The notes under the pieces are model-generated. The model saw nothing but the letters and a program-made list of their open reading frames with translations, did no database searches and had not been told where the DNA came from. The translations under genes were made by a program, and so were the position numbers. Positions 11,939-23,090 of a stretch of DNA of 64,000 nucleotides are shown in pieces. The stretch's first letter is position 1; every line of letters starts with the position of its first letter. This DNA is from Canna indica (lineage: Eukaryota; Streptophyta; Magnoliopsida; Zingiberales; Cannaceae): positions 18,419,001 to 18,483,000 of the forward strand of contig CP136893.1 in the NCBI GenBank assembly GCA_034359265.1, read 5' to 3'.

Positions 11939-12207
11939 GTAAGTTGAATGGCCTACAGTAGAGGGGGTGAATAGTGTGTTAACTAAAATCTTAACCTAAA
12001 TTCGATTTTAATCAATTCTTAGGTTACTTAGGCAATTCACAATTTCAATCAACAAGCAGAAGCAATAAGTAAGATAATTAAACACAAACAAGATATCAAT
12101 ACTAACACAACGATTTATAGTGGTTCGGCCCCATTGCCTACTCCACTACCTAAGCATCCCGCTTAGGATTTCCAAACTTAATCAACTTTACTAAATATAT
12201 TTGTTTT
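11939..12207 (-). mobile_element. 3' end of a copia LTR, antisense
   Basis: On the minus strand this matches the LTR end at 48330-48598: the shared order is 'atcctaagc', 'ttaggtagt.gagtaggca', 'accactataaatcg', 'ttgtgttag', 'ttgcctaagta', 'aactattcaccccctcta', and the LTR terminal CA. The left edge at 11939 is the LTR end itself; the right side stops where CACTA sequence starts. The rest of the LTR is absent. Confidence 0.75.
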
Positions 12208-13575
12208 CTAATGTAAGACGTGAGTTGCGGAGGATGGCACCGTCCAACACCCCTCGCCGATGCAGGTGTTTGAGCGCACTCATCGTCAGCGACGAGGAGC
12301 GAGGGACTACGTTGATAGCAGGGCCTCAATTATTATGGTAAGTATTTATGTCTATTTGATTTACGCAATTTTTATTTATTGTGTATATACATGTATTATT
12401 TAAAATATAAACGCGTGTAGGAGACCTACACAAGGACCGTGATCGAGCGCGGAGGTACGCCGGAGGAGTTTGACACAGGTGCATGGGTCGAGGCTGCAGG
12501 TGGCTGGGAGCACGGGCGTGTTTATGGCTTTGCAGACAATGATGAGCGGCCCTCGACATTGCAGATGCAGGACTAAAGCCGGATAGCAGCCTTGGAGTCC
12601 GAGCTAACACAACAAAGAGCGACGATAGAGGAGCAGAGAAAGTCGATGGAGGAGCAGAGACATGCGATGGAGGAGCAGAGACGCACGAATGACGAGTTGA
12701 GACAAACGATGCAGAACATGCAGGCCCTCCTCGCTCAGATTGCATCTCACTCGGGCCTTCTATCGATAATGTCGCAGTCGTCGTCGTTCTCAACCCAGTC
12801 GACGCTCTCGACCCAATCGCTGTCGACTCCACCGCCTCCATTGCAGCCATGAGATTTTGGTTTATTATATTTTGATTATATTTTGATACTTGTTAGCCTC
12901 CATTTGAGGCTTAGATACTAAATTGATAGATGTTTATACTTTACATTTCATATTTTGATACTTGTTTGCCTCTAGTTTGAGGCTTATAGTTGTATATAGA
13001 TGATATTTTGATACTTGTTTGCCTCCGGTTTGAGGCTTAGATTGATGATATTTAAGTAAAACTTGTATGATTGGTTGAAAATGTATGTGTATGAGGTATT
13101 GTGGTTGTAATATGTGATTGAAAATGTATAGTTGTAATATGTGATTGATGATATCATTGTATATACATGAATTTTCAATTTTTTTTTTTTTTTTTCAGTT
13201 ACAGGATATAACTTCAGCCACGGCTTACCCACGGTCGTCCATCACTATTCTGTGGCTGAAAGCGTATCGTAAATGACTGATGGCCTGGGCAGCACTAAAT
13301 ACCATGGTTACTTTATCACTGACGGCTCACAATCGCGGTTGATGTGTTTAAATCAACGACAGCCGCCGAGGACCATCACTGATGTGTTTAAGTCAGCGAC
13401 AGCGTGCGCGCTGTCACTGATGATTACTTGTGACGGCAGCGGTCGGCTGTCACAACTTATCTGAGACGCGCACATTAGTGACGGCTTTTGTCACGGCTCC
13501 CGCCGTTCGTGCTAGTTTTCACTAATGGTTCAGCCATGAACTTAGCTGTCGGTGACAATGACAATTCTAGTAGTG
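12208..13575 (+). mobile_element. CACTA (En/Spm) transposon remnant, 3' part
   Basis: The right end is TTCTAGTAGTG at 13565-13575, the inverted form of CACTACTAGAA, the standard CACTA terminus. Just inside it, 13270-13560 is packed with 'gtgacggc/gccgtcac' and 'tcactgacg' motifs in both orientations, typical CACTA subterminal repeats. The left end is missing; the element begins inside a coding exon next to a copia LTR fragment. A poly-T run and repeated 'ttgatacttgtttgcctc..gtttgaggctta' units (about 12,885-13,035) fill the 3' untranslated part. Confidence 0.8.
12227..12852 (+). pseudogene. CACTA second ORF (plant transposase-24 type), C-terminal exons
   Basis: Two exons are visible: one ending at 12337 (ATTATG|GTAAG) and one from 12421 (GTGTAG acceptor) to a TGA at 12850-12852. 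The translation contains the family pattern FERTH..DYVDSRA, EHGRVYGFAD, then a coiled coil of repeated MEEQR units and a Ser/Thr/Gln-rich tail. An in-frame TAA at 12574-12576 sits between the GRVYG part and the coiled coil. This protein class accompanies the CACTA transposase and probably binds terminal repeats (inference). The 5' exons are lost. Confidence 0.75.
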
Positions 13576-14154
13576 TTGATTGATAAACTAAAACCTCAGA
13601 ATTCCCTTCCCAGTGTACTTGTGTAATTTGGGTTTGAATAATTTGCGAATTGATACTATGGATATTATGGACATTATGGACAACGCAACTGTCAGCATAG
13701 ATCCTATACTGTCACAACCAAGTGATCATTAAAATAGTCACCTTTATTGGTGCTGAGCATATTAAAGGAACTTCATCTTTAGTGTTGTCCGCAGGGCACG
13801 ACGATGTGCTGAGATGTAGACCAACAAGATGGATTAATGTATTTCACCAACAAAGATCTATCTGGGTAGTTTATGTACATCAACTTAAAAAGTTGTAGAT
13901 TATTCTAAAATCACAGTCAAAAGAGAATAAGTCGATTGACTAGTTGATGATGTCAACTTAATTAAATTTGGCAGGAGAGAATACTCCAATCCAATCTTCT
14001 AATGTTGGCTTGGGGCTTCCAAGTTCCATAGTCACCCATACACTGTCTTCACCCTATGGCAATAGGAGGAAGGTAAAAAATCAAAATGAGGCTTCAAAAA
14101 TAGGTGTTCAGATTGTGAATGCACATTGGAAAGAACAATTTCCCAAATCCATAA
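13576..14154. other. Unassigned; one exon-like segment at ~13975-14072
   Basis: No recognised gene. On the plus strand 'aatttggcag|GAGAG' at about 13974 and 'AGGAAG|gtaaaa' at about 14072 frame an open segment (GLGLPSSIVTHTLSS and so on) that could be one exon of an unrecognised or captured gene. I cannot assign it. The sequence ends at the target site of the gypsy element (CATAA, 14150-14154). Confidence 0.3.
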
Positions 14155-14977
14155 TGTAATACCCGAAAATTCTAATGGACTTTTTATTCTTGTTTTAGCG
14201 GGTTGATGCGGAGACGCGCCCGGATGGGCCGAGCAAATCGCCGGAAGGCGCGAATTAAGGTACGACTGAACACACGTGTAAAAATTAATAATCCTAGCTT
14301 GAATTATTTGTTGTTGAATTCATGCTGAGCTCGAGCCGAGTCCGTAGGTTCAATCGGAACTCGATTCGGATGTAAATTGAGCCTAATGGGTTAACTTAAG
14401 TTAGGAGGGGTAATTTAGTCAAAATAATAAGAATAAAATATATATGCTACCCTAGCCGACCGTACGACTCTAGTAGAGTCGTACGCACGCCGAGGCAGCA
14501 ATAGGGGAAAGAGGAGGCGGTGCCACTTCCGGCTGGAGATCCTTGCTGTCGTCGGAGATTGGAGCCGAGGGGTCTTCTACCGAGTGGAGGTTTGGGTAGA
14601 GCTAGTCACTGAGCTCCTCATGGACTCATGATTTTATTATTGTTGTTTTGCAGAGCCTGACCAGTGAGGTATGACTATGTTGGCATGACGTAGCTGGGGA
14701 GAGCAAGCTCGTACCGCATATCTCGTAACAAGCTGGATTGAGTCGTAGTCGTGTAGAGAGTCATTTATTTCTTGCATTGGAGTTGTAGCTTTTCTTTTGA
14801 ACCTTTGGAGTATGTAGTTCAACTTTTGAATTTCCTTTATACATTCATAGTGGATTAGTAGCACTTTTATTCAGTTTGTTGATTATATTTGCATGGGTTG
14901 AGTATGCATATGGTAGGCTTCAGGGTACAACCACGTATCCTGGTCGGTCATGCAACCTTGTAATTTGGGGCGTGACA
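14155..14977 (+). repeat. 5' LTR of gypsy element 1
   Basis: 823 bp, TGTAATACCC to GGGGCGTGACA. It shares its last 370 bp with the 3' LTR pieces ('cctgac.agtgaggta', 'aagctcgtaccgc', 'tagagagtcatttatttcttgcattg'), but the middle of the 3' LTR (about 17,810-18,330) has no counterpart here, so the 5' LTR has an internal deletion or is a shorter variant. Confidence 0.85.
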
Positions 14978-14980
14978 AAG

Positions 14981-14992
14981 TGGTATCAGAGC
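14981..14992 (+). other. Primer-binding site, initiator tRNA-Met
   Basis: TGGTATCAGAGC, three bases after the LTR end; complementary to the 3' end of plant initiator tRNA-Met. Confidence 0.9.
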
Positions 14993-15116
14993 ATGGTTAG
15001 GTCCTGACTACGACTTAGAGTTTGGGTGGTCAGTTATTTAAGTTGTTGAATAAATTACTTAGTTGTGATTATGTTTTCTTTTTCTCTTAATGCTAGTGTG
15101 ATGGAGGCTTAATTGT

Positions 15117-16290
15117 AATGCTACGATTAGTGGCAATGGCAGTAACTCCACGAAATGACAGGGCCGAGGCCGAGGCCGGGGACGGGGCCGAGGCAGGGGT
15201 TGGGGCCGTTGTAGGGAACAACCAGTGCAGGAAAATGTGGGACATGATCTGAGGGTTGCACAACTGGAGGCCCAAGTGGCCGAGTTGACTGAGACGCCCC
15301 ACAGGGAGCAAGAGTTGATGCATCAGCAACCGCAGCCAGCACTGACGACACTAGAGGTACTGGAGGTGGCCGAATCGGTTGCGCCTGCAGGCAGAGCTGT
15401 GGACCATCGTGATGTTGTCTAAGGGGCAGCTACGTACACGGATTTCGTCAGACTGAGGCCGCTAGAGTTCACTGGTACGAATCAACAGGTGGAGGTCACT
15501 AGCTTCCTAGGCGACTGCTACGAGCTTTGTGCAGAACTTGGGTGCTCTTCTGAGGCAACTGCCCGGATGGTTGGATTACAACTGAGAGGGCCGGCCAAGG
15601 AGTGGCTTCATACTTGGAGAGACCGTAGGGGGGCAGGTGCGCCATCCCCTCCCTGGGAGGAGTTCAAGGCTACCATTGTGGAGCGATATATGCCTGGGAG
15701 TGTCCGCGATAGGCGGGCGAAGGAGTTTGAGCCATTGCGTCAGACTGGTAGTATGACGGTGCTGGACTACGAGATGGAGTTTACTCGACTATCTAAGTAT
15801 CATCCTACCTTGGTGGCGACTGAGACCTCCAGGGTCAAGAAATTTGTTGAGGAGCTGAGAGTGCAAATCAGTAGGCTCATTCATTACACTCAAGTTACTA
15901 CTTTTGCTTAGGTAGTGGATGAGGCGCTCCGAAAGGAAGCGTTGGTGTCGTTCGAGAGACATGATGGACCCCCAAAGAAGAAGTTCCGATCTCAAGAATC
16001 TGGAGGTCGGCCTTTTCATTCTGAGGGGACCGTCACAGTAGCAAATCATCAACCGAGTAGAGGGCACAATAGTTTTAGGGGCCGTGTGGGCCCAGGGCCG
16101 AGGGTGTCTCGGCAGACAGTGTGGGGAAGTACACAACAGAAGACTGAGATGTCGCAGTGTGGTCGTTGTGGCAGGAGGCACTGGGGAGCTTGCTTTGGCC
16201 GTACAGATGCGTTCTTCGGGTGTGGATAGGTCGAACACTTTAAGAAGGACTGCCTGGTCAGGGGTGGTCAAAGGTCAAAGCAGTCCAGGG
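15117..16290 (+). pseudogene. gag remnant of gypsy element 1
   Basis: An open stretch at 15489-15911 encodes a retrotransposon gag core (FLGDCYELCAELGCSSE, a WLHTW motif, FKATIVERYMPGSVRDRR, LDYEMEFTRLSKY). It is preceded by an Arg/Gly/Ala-rich start with several stops and followed, after a TAG, by a basic region and a broken CCHC knuckle (CGRCGRRHWGACFG, then a stop). Gag forms the virus-like particle; this copy is dead. Confidence 0.85.
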
Positions 16291-16489
16291 GAAAATCACT
16301 TGTGTCAGTTGGTTCTGTAGCCTAGAGGAGTCAGGCGCAGGGTAGAGGACATCGAACTAGTTGTTTTGAGAGATCTCCTACACGGGTTTAGCCAATAGGA
16401 GTTAGGCGCAGGCTAGAGGACAACAAACTAGTTGTTCTGAGAGACCTCCTGCACAGGTTTATGCCATGAACTAGGACGACGCTGAGGCG

Positions 16490-17053
16490 TCGAAGGTGGT
16501 GGTGACAGGTTCTCTTATTGTTGGTTCTTCCACAACATTTATTTTGTTTGATCCAGGTGCTACACACTCTTTTTGATCTGTTGTGTTTGCATCAAAGTTG
16601 AATGGGAAATCCTGCTTGCTTGATACGCCTTTTGTGGTGTCGACGCCTACAGGCGATGCTATTATAGCTTAGACAGTCTTTCGAGATTGCGAGGTGTCCA
16701 TTTGTGGGCATATGTTGGTGGCCGAGTTGACGCTTTTGCCGATGCTAGAGCTGGATGTGATCCTTGGGATGGATTGGTTGGAGGACCATTATGCATCGGT
16801 GGACTGTAGGGCAAAGACTATTACTTTTAGTAAGCCCGGGTTACCACAGTTTACCTTCCAGGGAGATGGGAGGCAGGATCCTATGGGGGTCATTTTAGTT
16901 CTGAAGGCTCGCAAGTTACTTTTGGGTGGTTGTCAATTATTCCTGGCCTTTGTGTCTGTGGCAGAGGAGGATAAGGGGACGACTTGTAATGTAAAGGGAA
17001 CACATGTGATTTGCGAATTCCCTGATGTTTTTCCCGAGGAGCTTTCAGGTTGA
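16490..17053 (+). pseudogene. Aspartic protease remnant of gypsy element 1
   Basis: Translation shows ILFDPGATHSF (active-site region, Pro after Asp as in many plant chromoviruses) followed at once by a stop, another stop before the CEVSICGHML block, then the conserved LDVILGMDWLEDHYA flap-side segment. It continues toward the RT and ends in further stops. Confidence 0.8.
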
Positions 17054-17099
17054 CACCAAAAAGAGAGATTGAATTTTGCATTGACTTGCAACATGGGGT

Positions 17100-17798
17100 G
17101 AAGCCGATTTCCATTCCCCCTTATTGGATAACACTGGGTGAGCTGAGAGAATTAAAATAGCAGTTGCAAGAACTGTTAGAGTTGGGCTTTATCCTCTAGA
17201 GTGTTTCTCCTTGGGGCGCTCCAGTACTCTCTGTGAAGAAAAAAGACGGGTCTATGCACATGTGCATTGATTATCGGCAGCTTAACAAGGTGACGGTTAA
17301 GAATCATTATCCGTTGACTAGGATTGATGACCTGTTCTCCAAGATTGACTTGAGGTCTAAATATCATCAGTTGAGAATCCGGGACCGTGATGTGCCCAAG
17401 ATAGCCTTCAGGACGAGATATGACCATTTTGAGTTCTAGGCATGTCCTTCGGGCCGACGAACGCACCAGCAGCTTTTATGGACTCGATGAATCGAGTGTT
17501 CAAGGAGTATCTAGATAGATTTGTGATCATCTTCGTTGATGACATTCTAGTTTACTCCAGAAGTAGAGAGGAGCACTTTGAGCACCTGAGGATGGTTCTA
17601 GAGACTCTCAGGAATCATCAGCTATTTGCTAAATTCTCCAAGTGCGAGTTTTGGCGGAAGAGCGTGGGGTTTCTAGGTCATGTGGTTTCGAGGGAAGGGG
17701 TAAGAGTAGACCCCGCGAAGGTAGAGGCGGTTCAGAACTGGGAGCGGCCAACCAGTGTGACGGAGATTCGTAGTTTCTCGGGGCTAAGGGAGGGCTAG
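17100..17798 (+). pseudogene. Reverse transcriptase remnant of gypsy element 1
   Basis: Segments [29 protein letters not shown], the stop-split [17 protein letters not shown], then [11 protein letters not shown] (catalytic YxDD motif) and [19 protein letters not shown] are in order. Compared with the second gypsy element, about nine codons are missing between DDLF and SKIDL. The sequence ends at the start of the linker (SFSGL), where it joins LTR sequence, so RNase H and integrase are deleted. Confidence 0.85.
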
Positions 17799-17799
17799 G

Positions 17800-18419
17800 T
17801 TGGGCGCATGCCTGTGATTGATGATGTTAGATATGTGGAATAATTGCGTACACTATGAAGTGGGATTATTTGTATTGTGATTGAGATGGCTAGGCTAAGA
17901 AGCATCTCTAGCTAGTACAGCTATTGCCCGACTCAGCGAATGGTTGACGAGTCACGCTGGTGTTAGACCCAAATGGCAAGGGTATTGAGATTGCGTCAGT
18001 GAACCACGCTGACGTTAGACCCGAGTGGATTTGGGTTGAATGAGATATTCCCAACACGATTGGGCGCCAAAAACTAGTTGGTCATCCTAGTTGAAGGGTC
18101 CAGGTGAATGAATTGCCATGTTTAGATGTTGGTGATCGACTTAGTTATTTTTGTAGTGGTTATTGTTATTATTATTGATTTATATAGGCCGGATTGGGCC
18201 GAGTGAATATATCATTTTGTTAGGCCGGTTTGGCCGAGTGGTGATAGTGAATCCTAGAACTTATGAACTTATATTGGATGATTATATGCTTATTATTAAT
18301 TGCTTGAGATTTAAGTGGAGGTTCGGTAGAGTCACTCACTTTCCTCGTGGACTCATGGATTTATTATTGTTGTTTTGCATATCCTGACTAGTGAGGTACG
18401 GCTATGTTGGCATGACATA
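17800..18419 (+). repeat. 3' LTR of gypsy element 1, part before the CACTA insertion
   Basis: LTR-interior sequence with the repeated 'gagtcacgctg.cg/gttagaccc' and 'gattgggc/cggccgagtg' phrases seen in other LTRs here, ending 'gttggcatgacATA' at 18419. ATA (18417-18419) is the CACTA target duplication, repeated at 22039-22041. Confidence 0.75.
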
Positions 18420-18425
18420 AACTAC

Positions 18426-18800
18426 AAAAAAATAGGGTATCACCAACGGACTAAATCCGTTGGTAATAGTTAAAAATCCGTTGGTAATACTATTACCAAC
18501 GGATTGTCCGTTGATAAATACATTGGTGTTGCCCTGCTAGGTATTACCGACGGATATTACTATATCCGTTGGTAATACCAACGGGTATTATAATCCGTTG
18601 GTAATACCAACGCCAAATAATATCTGTTGGTAATACCAACAGATACACTTTCGTTGGTATTACCAACGAATTTCACTAACGAAGTAATCCATTGGTGATA
18701 CCAACGAAAAGAGGCATTCGTATTATTCATAGGTATTTCCATTGGTAATACCAACGAGGATATCCGTTGGTAATACATTTTATAACCAAATATCCTGTAT
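18426..18800. repeat. CACTA subterminal palindromic repeats
   Basis: About a dozen copies, some diverged, of the ~10-bp motif CCGTTGGTAA or its complement TTACCAACGG, often back to back as a 19-20-bp palindrome. Another cluster lies at 21935-22018 at the other end. Confidence 0.85.
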
Positions 18801-19599
18801 ACCCATATCAAATTCCATAATCAAAATTCATATTTTTCGGTATACAATACCTAAGAAACCAATCACACATCAAATTTCTAATTATCCAATCACACATATA
18901 TGTATACAACCACTCAAGAAAACAAAAACTCATATTTTCATAACCAAAGCTAAATAATTCTGTCATTTTCAAGACTAAAACCACTAGTATCGAGCATCTA
19001 CATTCAAGTATATAGTGTATCAAACAAGTACAAAAATACATATCATACCTTACTAAAAGTTAAGTCTTCCCTAACAAAAGTTAAATTTCATACAAAATTA
19101 ACATCTAATATGAAAATCAGAGCTTGAATTTCTTGCGCATTTTGACGATTTTGACGAGCAACTTCTCATTTATTATCTCTGTTAGCTTCTTAGACAGGCT
19201 TTCTTTTTCACTCTCCAAAATACAATATCAGAGCTTGAATTTCTTGCGCATTCTTTTCATCCCCTTCTATGATAGCCTTCTTGTAAGCTTGGATGAGAAC
19301 CTTTATGGGAGGCAAGTCTTTTTGATTTACATTTTCTGATATATGATTCTCTCCATCTCCATTTATGTCTGAAGAAAAATAATATCAAAACTTAGTGCAA
19401 CAAGTAATCATGAACCATCGAGATTATCAAGATAGCGAGGCACACACATACATTGATATCTTCTCCTGCAACCAATATAGAAACAATGAATTCAGCCAAT
19501 GCATAAACAATTAATACACTTCAAGGATCAACAAAATAAAGAAAAACAAAAGTGTTACTCACCATTATGACAACAAACAAGTAACCTTCTCCCATTACT

Positions 19600-19920
19600 C
19601 AAGTTTATCTTTGCAAAATCAACAGCAGAAGGAAGATTCTTAAATAAGGAAAACTGATCCACTTTTGAAGTTTGCAAAAATGAGATAATTGTAGATGCCA
19701 CTTTCCTATTTGCAGGACCCTAGTAACAGATGTTACAAGTGAAGTTTAAATAGAAAGGTAGAATAACAGTTTTGATAATGATGAGAAGTGGAGGCAAAAG
19801 GTAAAGTTTACCCATATGAGAAGCTTAATAACATCGGTGGCATTCTCAACCACATAATCGGTAAGGTTTTCAACACAAACACCTTTGCTGATATCTTCTC
19901 GCAACTATACATTAGTTGCA
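19600..19920 (-). pseudogene. Unassigned exon-like fragments captured by the CACTA element
   Basis: Minus-strand segments ISKGVCVENLTDYVVENA ending at a GGG|GTAAAC-like donor near 19811, and GPANRKVASTIISFLQ and following residues (about 19722-19610), are open and flanked by splice-like signals. I do not recognise the parent gene. Confidence 0.35.
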
Positions 19921-20071
19921 ATGCAAAGAGGACAACATTGTAAAAATATTAGCGATAAATTTTCTTTTGCTAGGATAGATTCTCATAATATGGGATAGAT
20001 TCTCTCGAGCTGAAGAATTACATGTTACTAACAAAAACACGAAAAAGGAACCATAGCACCAAGAATCATAC

Positions 20072-20335
20072 CTCTTTTGCTTCTTTGTACTCGGAGACAG
20101 CTTTCCGAGAAGCATATGTGAACTTTGTATCTGGAGCTAATTCGGGGACAATATAGTGGCTAGAAAAACAATAAAGTCGGGAAAATTGGAATAGGTGCAA
20201 ATCAAGACTATCAGCATAAGTGGAGAGTGCAACTTACTAGTTAGTATCAAACCACTTGGTCATCTCCATAGAAGGAACAAAGGCATTACCTCTAGCCATA
20301 GATAAGTGTCAAACCCAATGTCACCACCATTCCAT
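20072..20335 (-). pseudogene. Fragment of cobalamin-independent methionine synthase (MetE)
   Basis: Two minus-strand exon pieces: one ends ...MARGNAF, MEMTKWFDTN (ATG at 20299) with a TA|GTAAGT donor at about 20239; the next begins after a TTTTTCTAG acceptor and reads [28 protein letters not shown], ending at GAG|GTATGA (20072). This is the N-terminal domain of 5-methyltetrahydropteroyltriglutamate-homocysteine methyltransferase. Just upstream GGDIGFDTY is out of frame with MARGN. It holds only about 60 of ~765 residues, with its intron, and lies inside the CACTA element: a captured genomic fragment. Confidence 0.85.
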
Positions 20336-20953
20336 AAAATGAAAAGATAGTAACTATTTCCAATGTCACCACCTGATCAACATAAAACACAAACAGACAA
20401 CTGGAAAACAAGTAATTATTTCGACTTCAATTTAGTTATCAGTACTTAATTATTATATTCTCAAGAAAATAAAATAAAATGAAAAGATATCTCTTGTCAA
20501 CATAAAATGGATCCTTTTGTAACTTTTGCTTACCAAGAGTATCATACAGTGGAACACATAGTAAGCTATTTCCATTCCATGCCTGCAAAATATAGATACA
20601 ATGGAACACATAGTAAGTTGTATCTGACGCCATCCAAGCATCCTATTGCGAGGATAATTCTTTGCTGCTAACCTACCGATTGAGGATAAGAATACAACAA
20701 GGTTAGTTATTATCCTAAAGTGAGGACCATTAAGCATATTTATTGTGATAGAAACAAAGTTTTTGGTTCTTTATCATATCAAATTCACCTAGGAAGCTTA
20801 AGTAGTAGTTATTGTTCTTTTTTAAAGTAGGGTTTCATTTGAAGACTTGTGTTGTATACAACAAATTGCCATATATACATTGAGTAGTAAATTCAACTAC
20901 CAGAAAAATTCAACTATGTAATCAGAGACCGAGAGAAGGCAATCCATCCTCAC

Positions 20954-21535
20954 CTCCAAATGAGCTTCTTCTCGGGTTGCATAGGCTCTAGTTTATAGAA
21001 CTGGCCAAAGACAGTAGCTGCAAAATAAGAAAGGCAAAATTTACAAAACTGCATATGAGATATTGATTTGAAGGTGCAAGAACAACATAAAATAATATTT
21101 TGTAGCACGATGAATAAATCATATACCATAGAGGTTTGTGATAGCATTTGACAATGCTACAACAGAGCAAACTCCTTTGACTCCTCCCGACATGTCTTCA
21201 CCTAGCAAAAGCTTTGAGAACTTCTCCTTCATCATCTCAAGCTCTGGTCTCAAATCAAAGATCAGATCAAGGAAAAGAATTGAATACTTTCTTGATGTAC
21301 TCATAGACGACTGGACGAGACAGTACCCGAAGAGGCATACCAAGTTGACATGCTGCACGCTGGCAATGGCCGAGATCTCCGCCTGGAACTCCTTCTCGCT
21401 GTACTCTGCCCCCTCGAATCGCTTCATTGCCATCGATGTGCCATTGTCGAGGATCCCTTGAAAACTGACCCGGAGGAGCTTCGCCCGAGAAGTGCCTAGA
21501 TGCAAGTGGTCCCCGTGCAGGCCGGTGAGGAGCAC
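20954..21535 (-). pseudogene. Captured receptor-like kinase fragment fused to RopGEF PRONE fragment
   Basis: One minus-strand ORF (21535-21119) holds first a kinase N-lobe piece ([20 protein letters not shown], with the VAIK-like Lys, then [19 protein letters not shown] and GYCL; about 21478-21314). Then, without a stop, comes the start of a PRONE domain ([20 protein letters not shown], then [14 protein letters not shown]; about 21259-21128). A donor TATG|GTATAT at 21127 and an acceptor TTTGCAG at 21018 add exon 21017-20954 (ATVFGQFYKLEPMQPEKK). PRONE proteins are guanine-nucleotide exchange factors for plant ROP GTPases and are activated by receptor-like kinases; here both pieces are partial and sit in a transposon. 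The Gly-rich kinase loop is lost or degraded (KLLRVS), so no catalytic activity is expected. Confidence 0.85.
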
Positions 21536-22038
21536 AAGGATGCTAGCGATCCCCGCGTAGGTGAGGAGCTTTACCTTTTACCGGTCTGCAGGAGACAACG
21601 GCTGACGACTGAGTGGGGGAGGTGGGGGCACGGAGAGAGTGAGAGATTGAGAGAGGGATTCGAGCTAGCCTCTTCTTAATCCAATCAAACATGAGGGTAG
21701 GACTTAGTGATTGATGAAAGGGGGTAGCACTAGACGGCGATAGTGGGCGATCTAATGAGGGCATCGAAAGATGTGAGAAAATGGGGCAGCGAGACGGCAA
21801 TGGGAGTGAAATAGGGAGAATCGAGCGAAAAAAAGAATTGGTCGGGAGAGAGGGAAAATGAAATAGTAGCGCGCACGTATATTAGAATTGGTTGGTCGTC
21901 TAAATTAAGATATTATTAAGATTGGTTTGGTATTAAATACCAACAGATATGTTATCTGTTGGTAATTATGTTACTAATATCGACAGATCTAATCCATTGG
22001 TAACATATCCGTTCGTGAAAGTCAATTTTTTTGTAATG

Positions 22039-22325
22039 ATAGCTGGGGTGCAAGCTCGTACCGCAGATCTCGTAACAAGACGGATTGAGTCGTAGTCGAG
22101 TAGAGAGTCATTTATTTCTTGCATTGCTGTTGTAGCTTTGCTTTTGAACCTTTGGTGTATGTAGTTCAACTTTTGAACTTCCTTTATACATTCATAGTGG
22201 ATCAGTAGCACTTTTATTCAGTTTTGTTGACTATATTTGCATGAGTTAAGTATGCATATGGTAGGCTTCAGGGCACGACCACGTATCATGACTAGTCATG
22301 CGACCTTGTAATTCGGGGCGTGACA
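22039..22325 (+). repeat. 3' LTR of gypsy element 1, terminal part
   Basis: Matches 14690-14977 of the 5' LTR closely (for example 'acttcctttatacattcatagtgg', 'catatggtaggcttcaggg') and ends in GGGGCGTGACA at 22325. Confidence 0.9.
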
Positions 22326-23090
22326 TATAATAAGAATGGATGAAATTTCTAGATCCATAATAAGGAACTCAAAATTCCCAAATTCATAATATACTTCCCA
22401 AAATACCAAGAATGCCTCAAAATTAAATTTCTCTTCATTTCCTTAATTATACCACTTAATGACTTTTTAAAGGGCTCAAAGTGAAAAAAATTATTATGCA
22501 TAATATTAATTTAGTTTTAGCAATTCATATCAATATCTTAGTGTTTTTTTAGTCGCTAACCACTTCTTTAATGACTAAAATTACTCTTTCCTTAGTTTTT
22601 AACTCCGGACTTCTACAAAAGTCTTTAAAGGCATAAATGATATTCTTTTTTGGTTAAAGCGTAGCATGAGTTGATTTTTGGACAACTCCTAATATTTTAT
22701 TAGTGGCTAAAAGAATATCATTTAGGCATTAAAAAACTTAAGTGATTTATGGATAATTAGGCTCAAATTGTGCTAGCAGGGTGCAGAATTAGCAAAGCCT
22801 TTTCAAGTAGAGATGACAATGGGCTGAGCTCGGCCTAACCATCTTCGGGATGGCATGACACAAAGATTTTTACAGTCGATATAGCTTGACCCATGGCCTA
22901 GATGCTCACGCTCGAATTGGCCCGAAAATAATTAAAAATCAATTTAAAAGTAAAAATAATTTTAATAAATAATAAATAAATTAAAGTATATTAAAAAATA
23001 AAGATATCGTTAAATAAATAATTAAAGAATTAAAAAAATAATAAAATAAATATTTATTTTAGTATTGTAAGTTATTTAAAGTTTTAAAGA
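22326..23090. other. AT-rich decayed repeats, no gene
   Basis: 22330-22780 resembles the 950-2200 repeat family. 22800-22925 holds 'gggctgagctcggcctaacc' and 'cttgacccatggccta' phrases of an old element. Then comes a run of 'aataattaaa' sequence. Nothing coding. Confidence 0.45.

Larger units (their letters stand above)
18420..22038. mobile_element. Pack-CACTA transposon carrying host gene fragments
   Basis: The ends are AACTACAAAAAAATAGGG and, inverted, CATTACAAAAAAATTGAC, each one base off CACTACAAAAAAA, with a perfect 3-bp target duplication ATA (18417-18419, 22039-22041). The uninterrupted site can be seen in the element's own 5' LTR (gttggcatgacGTAgctgggg, 14,680s). The first 370 bp and last 150 bp carry the repeated palindromic unit CCGTTGGTAATACCAACGG in both orientations, the subterminal binding repeats of CACTA elements. 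No transposase is present. The cargo lies on the minus strand with introns retained: kinase + PRONE (21017-21535 and beyond), methionine synthase (20072-20335) and unassigned exon-like pieces at 19.6-19.9 and 20.6-20.7 kb. Confidence 0.88.
14155..22325 (+). mobile_element. Ty3/gypsy retrotransposon 1 (decayed, with nested CACTA)
   Basis: Order: 5' LTR 14155-14977, primer site 14981-14992, gag, protease and RT remnants to 17798, then a 3' LTR lacking its start (about 17800-18419 plus 22039-22325), split by a CACTA element. The LTR begins TGTAATACCC and ends GGGGCGTGACA. Flanking 5-mers are CATAA (14150-14154) and TATAA (22326-22330), a target duplication with one mismatch. RNase H and integrase are gone: the internal region is deleted from the RT end into the 3' LTR. 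Overall a Tekay/Del-like chromovirus by RT and LTR style (inference). Confidence 0.85.

Noticed and set aside
12326..12850. 174-codon minus-strand ORF
   Set aside because: Antisense shadow of the CACTA coiled-coil exon, whose plus-strand frame has the family motifs and splice sites.
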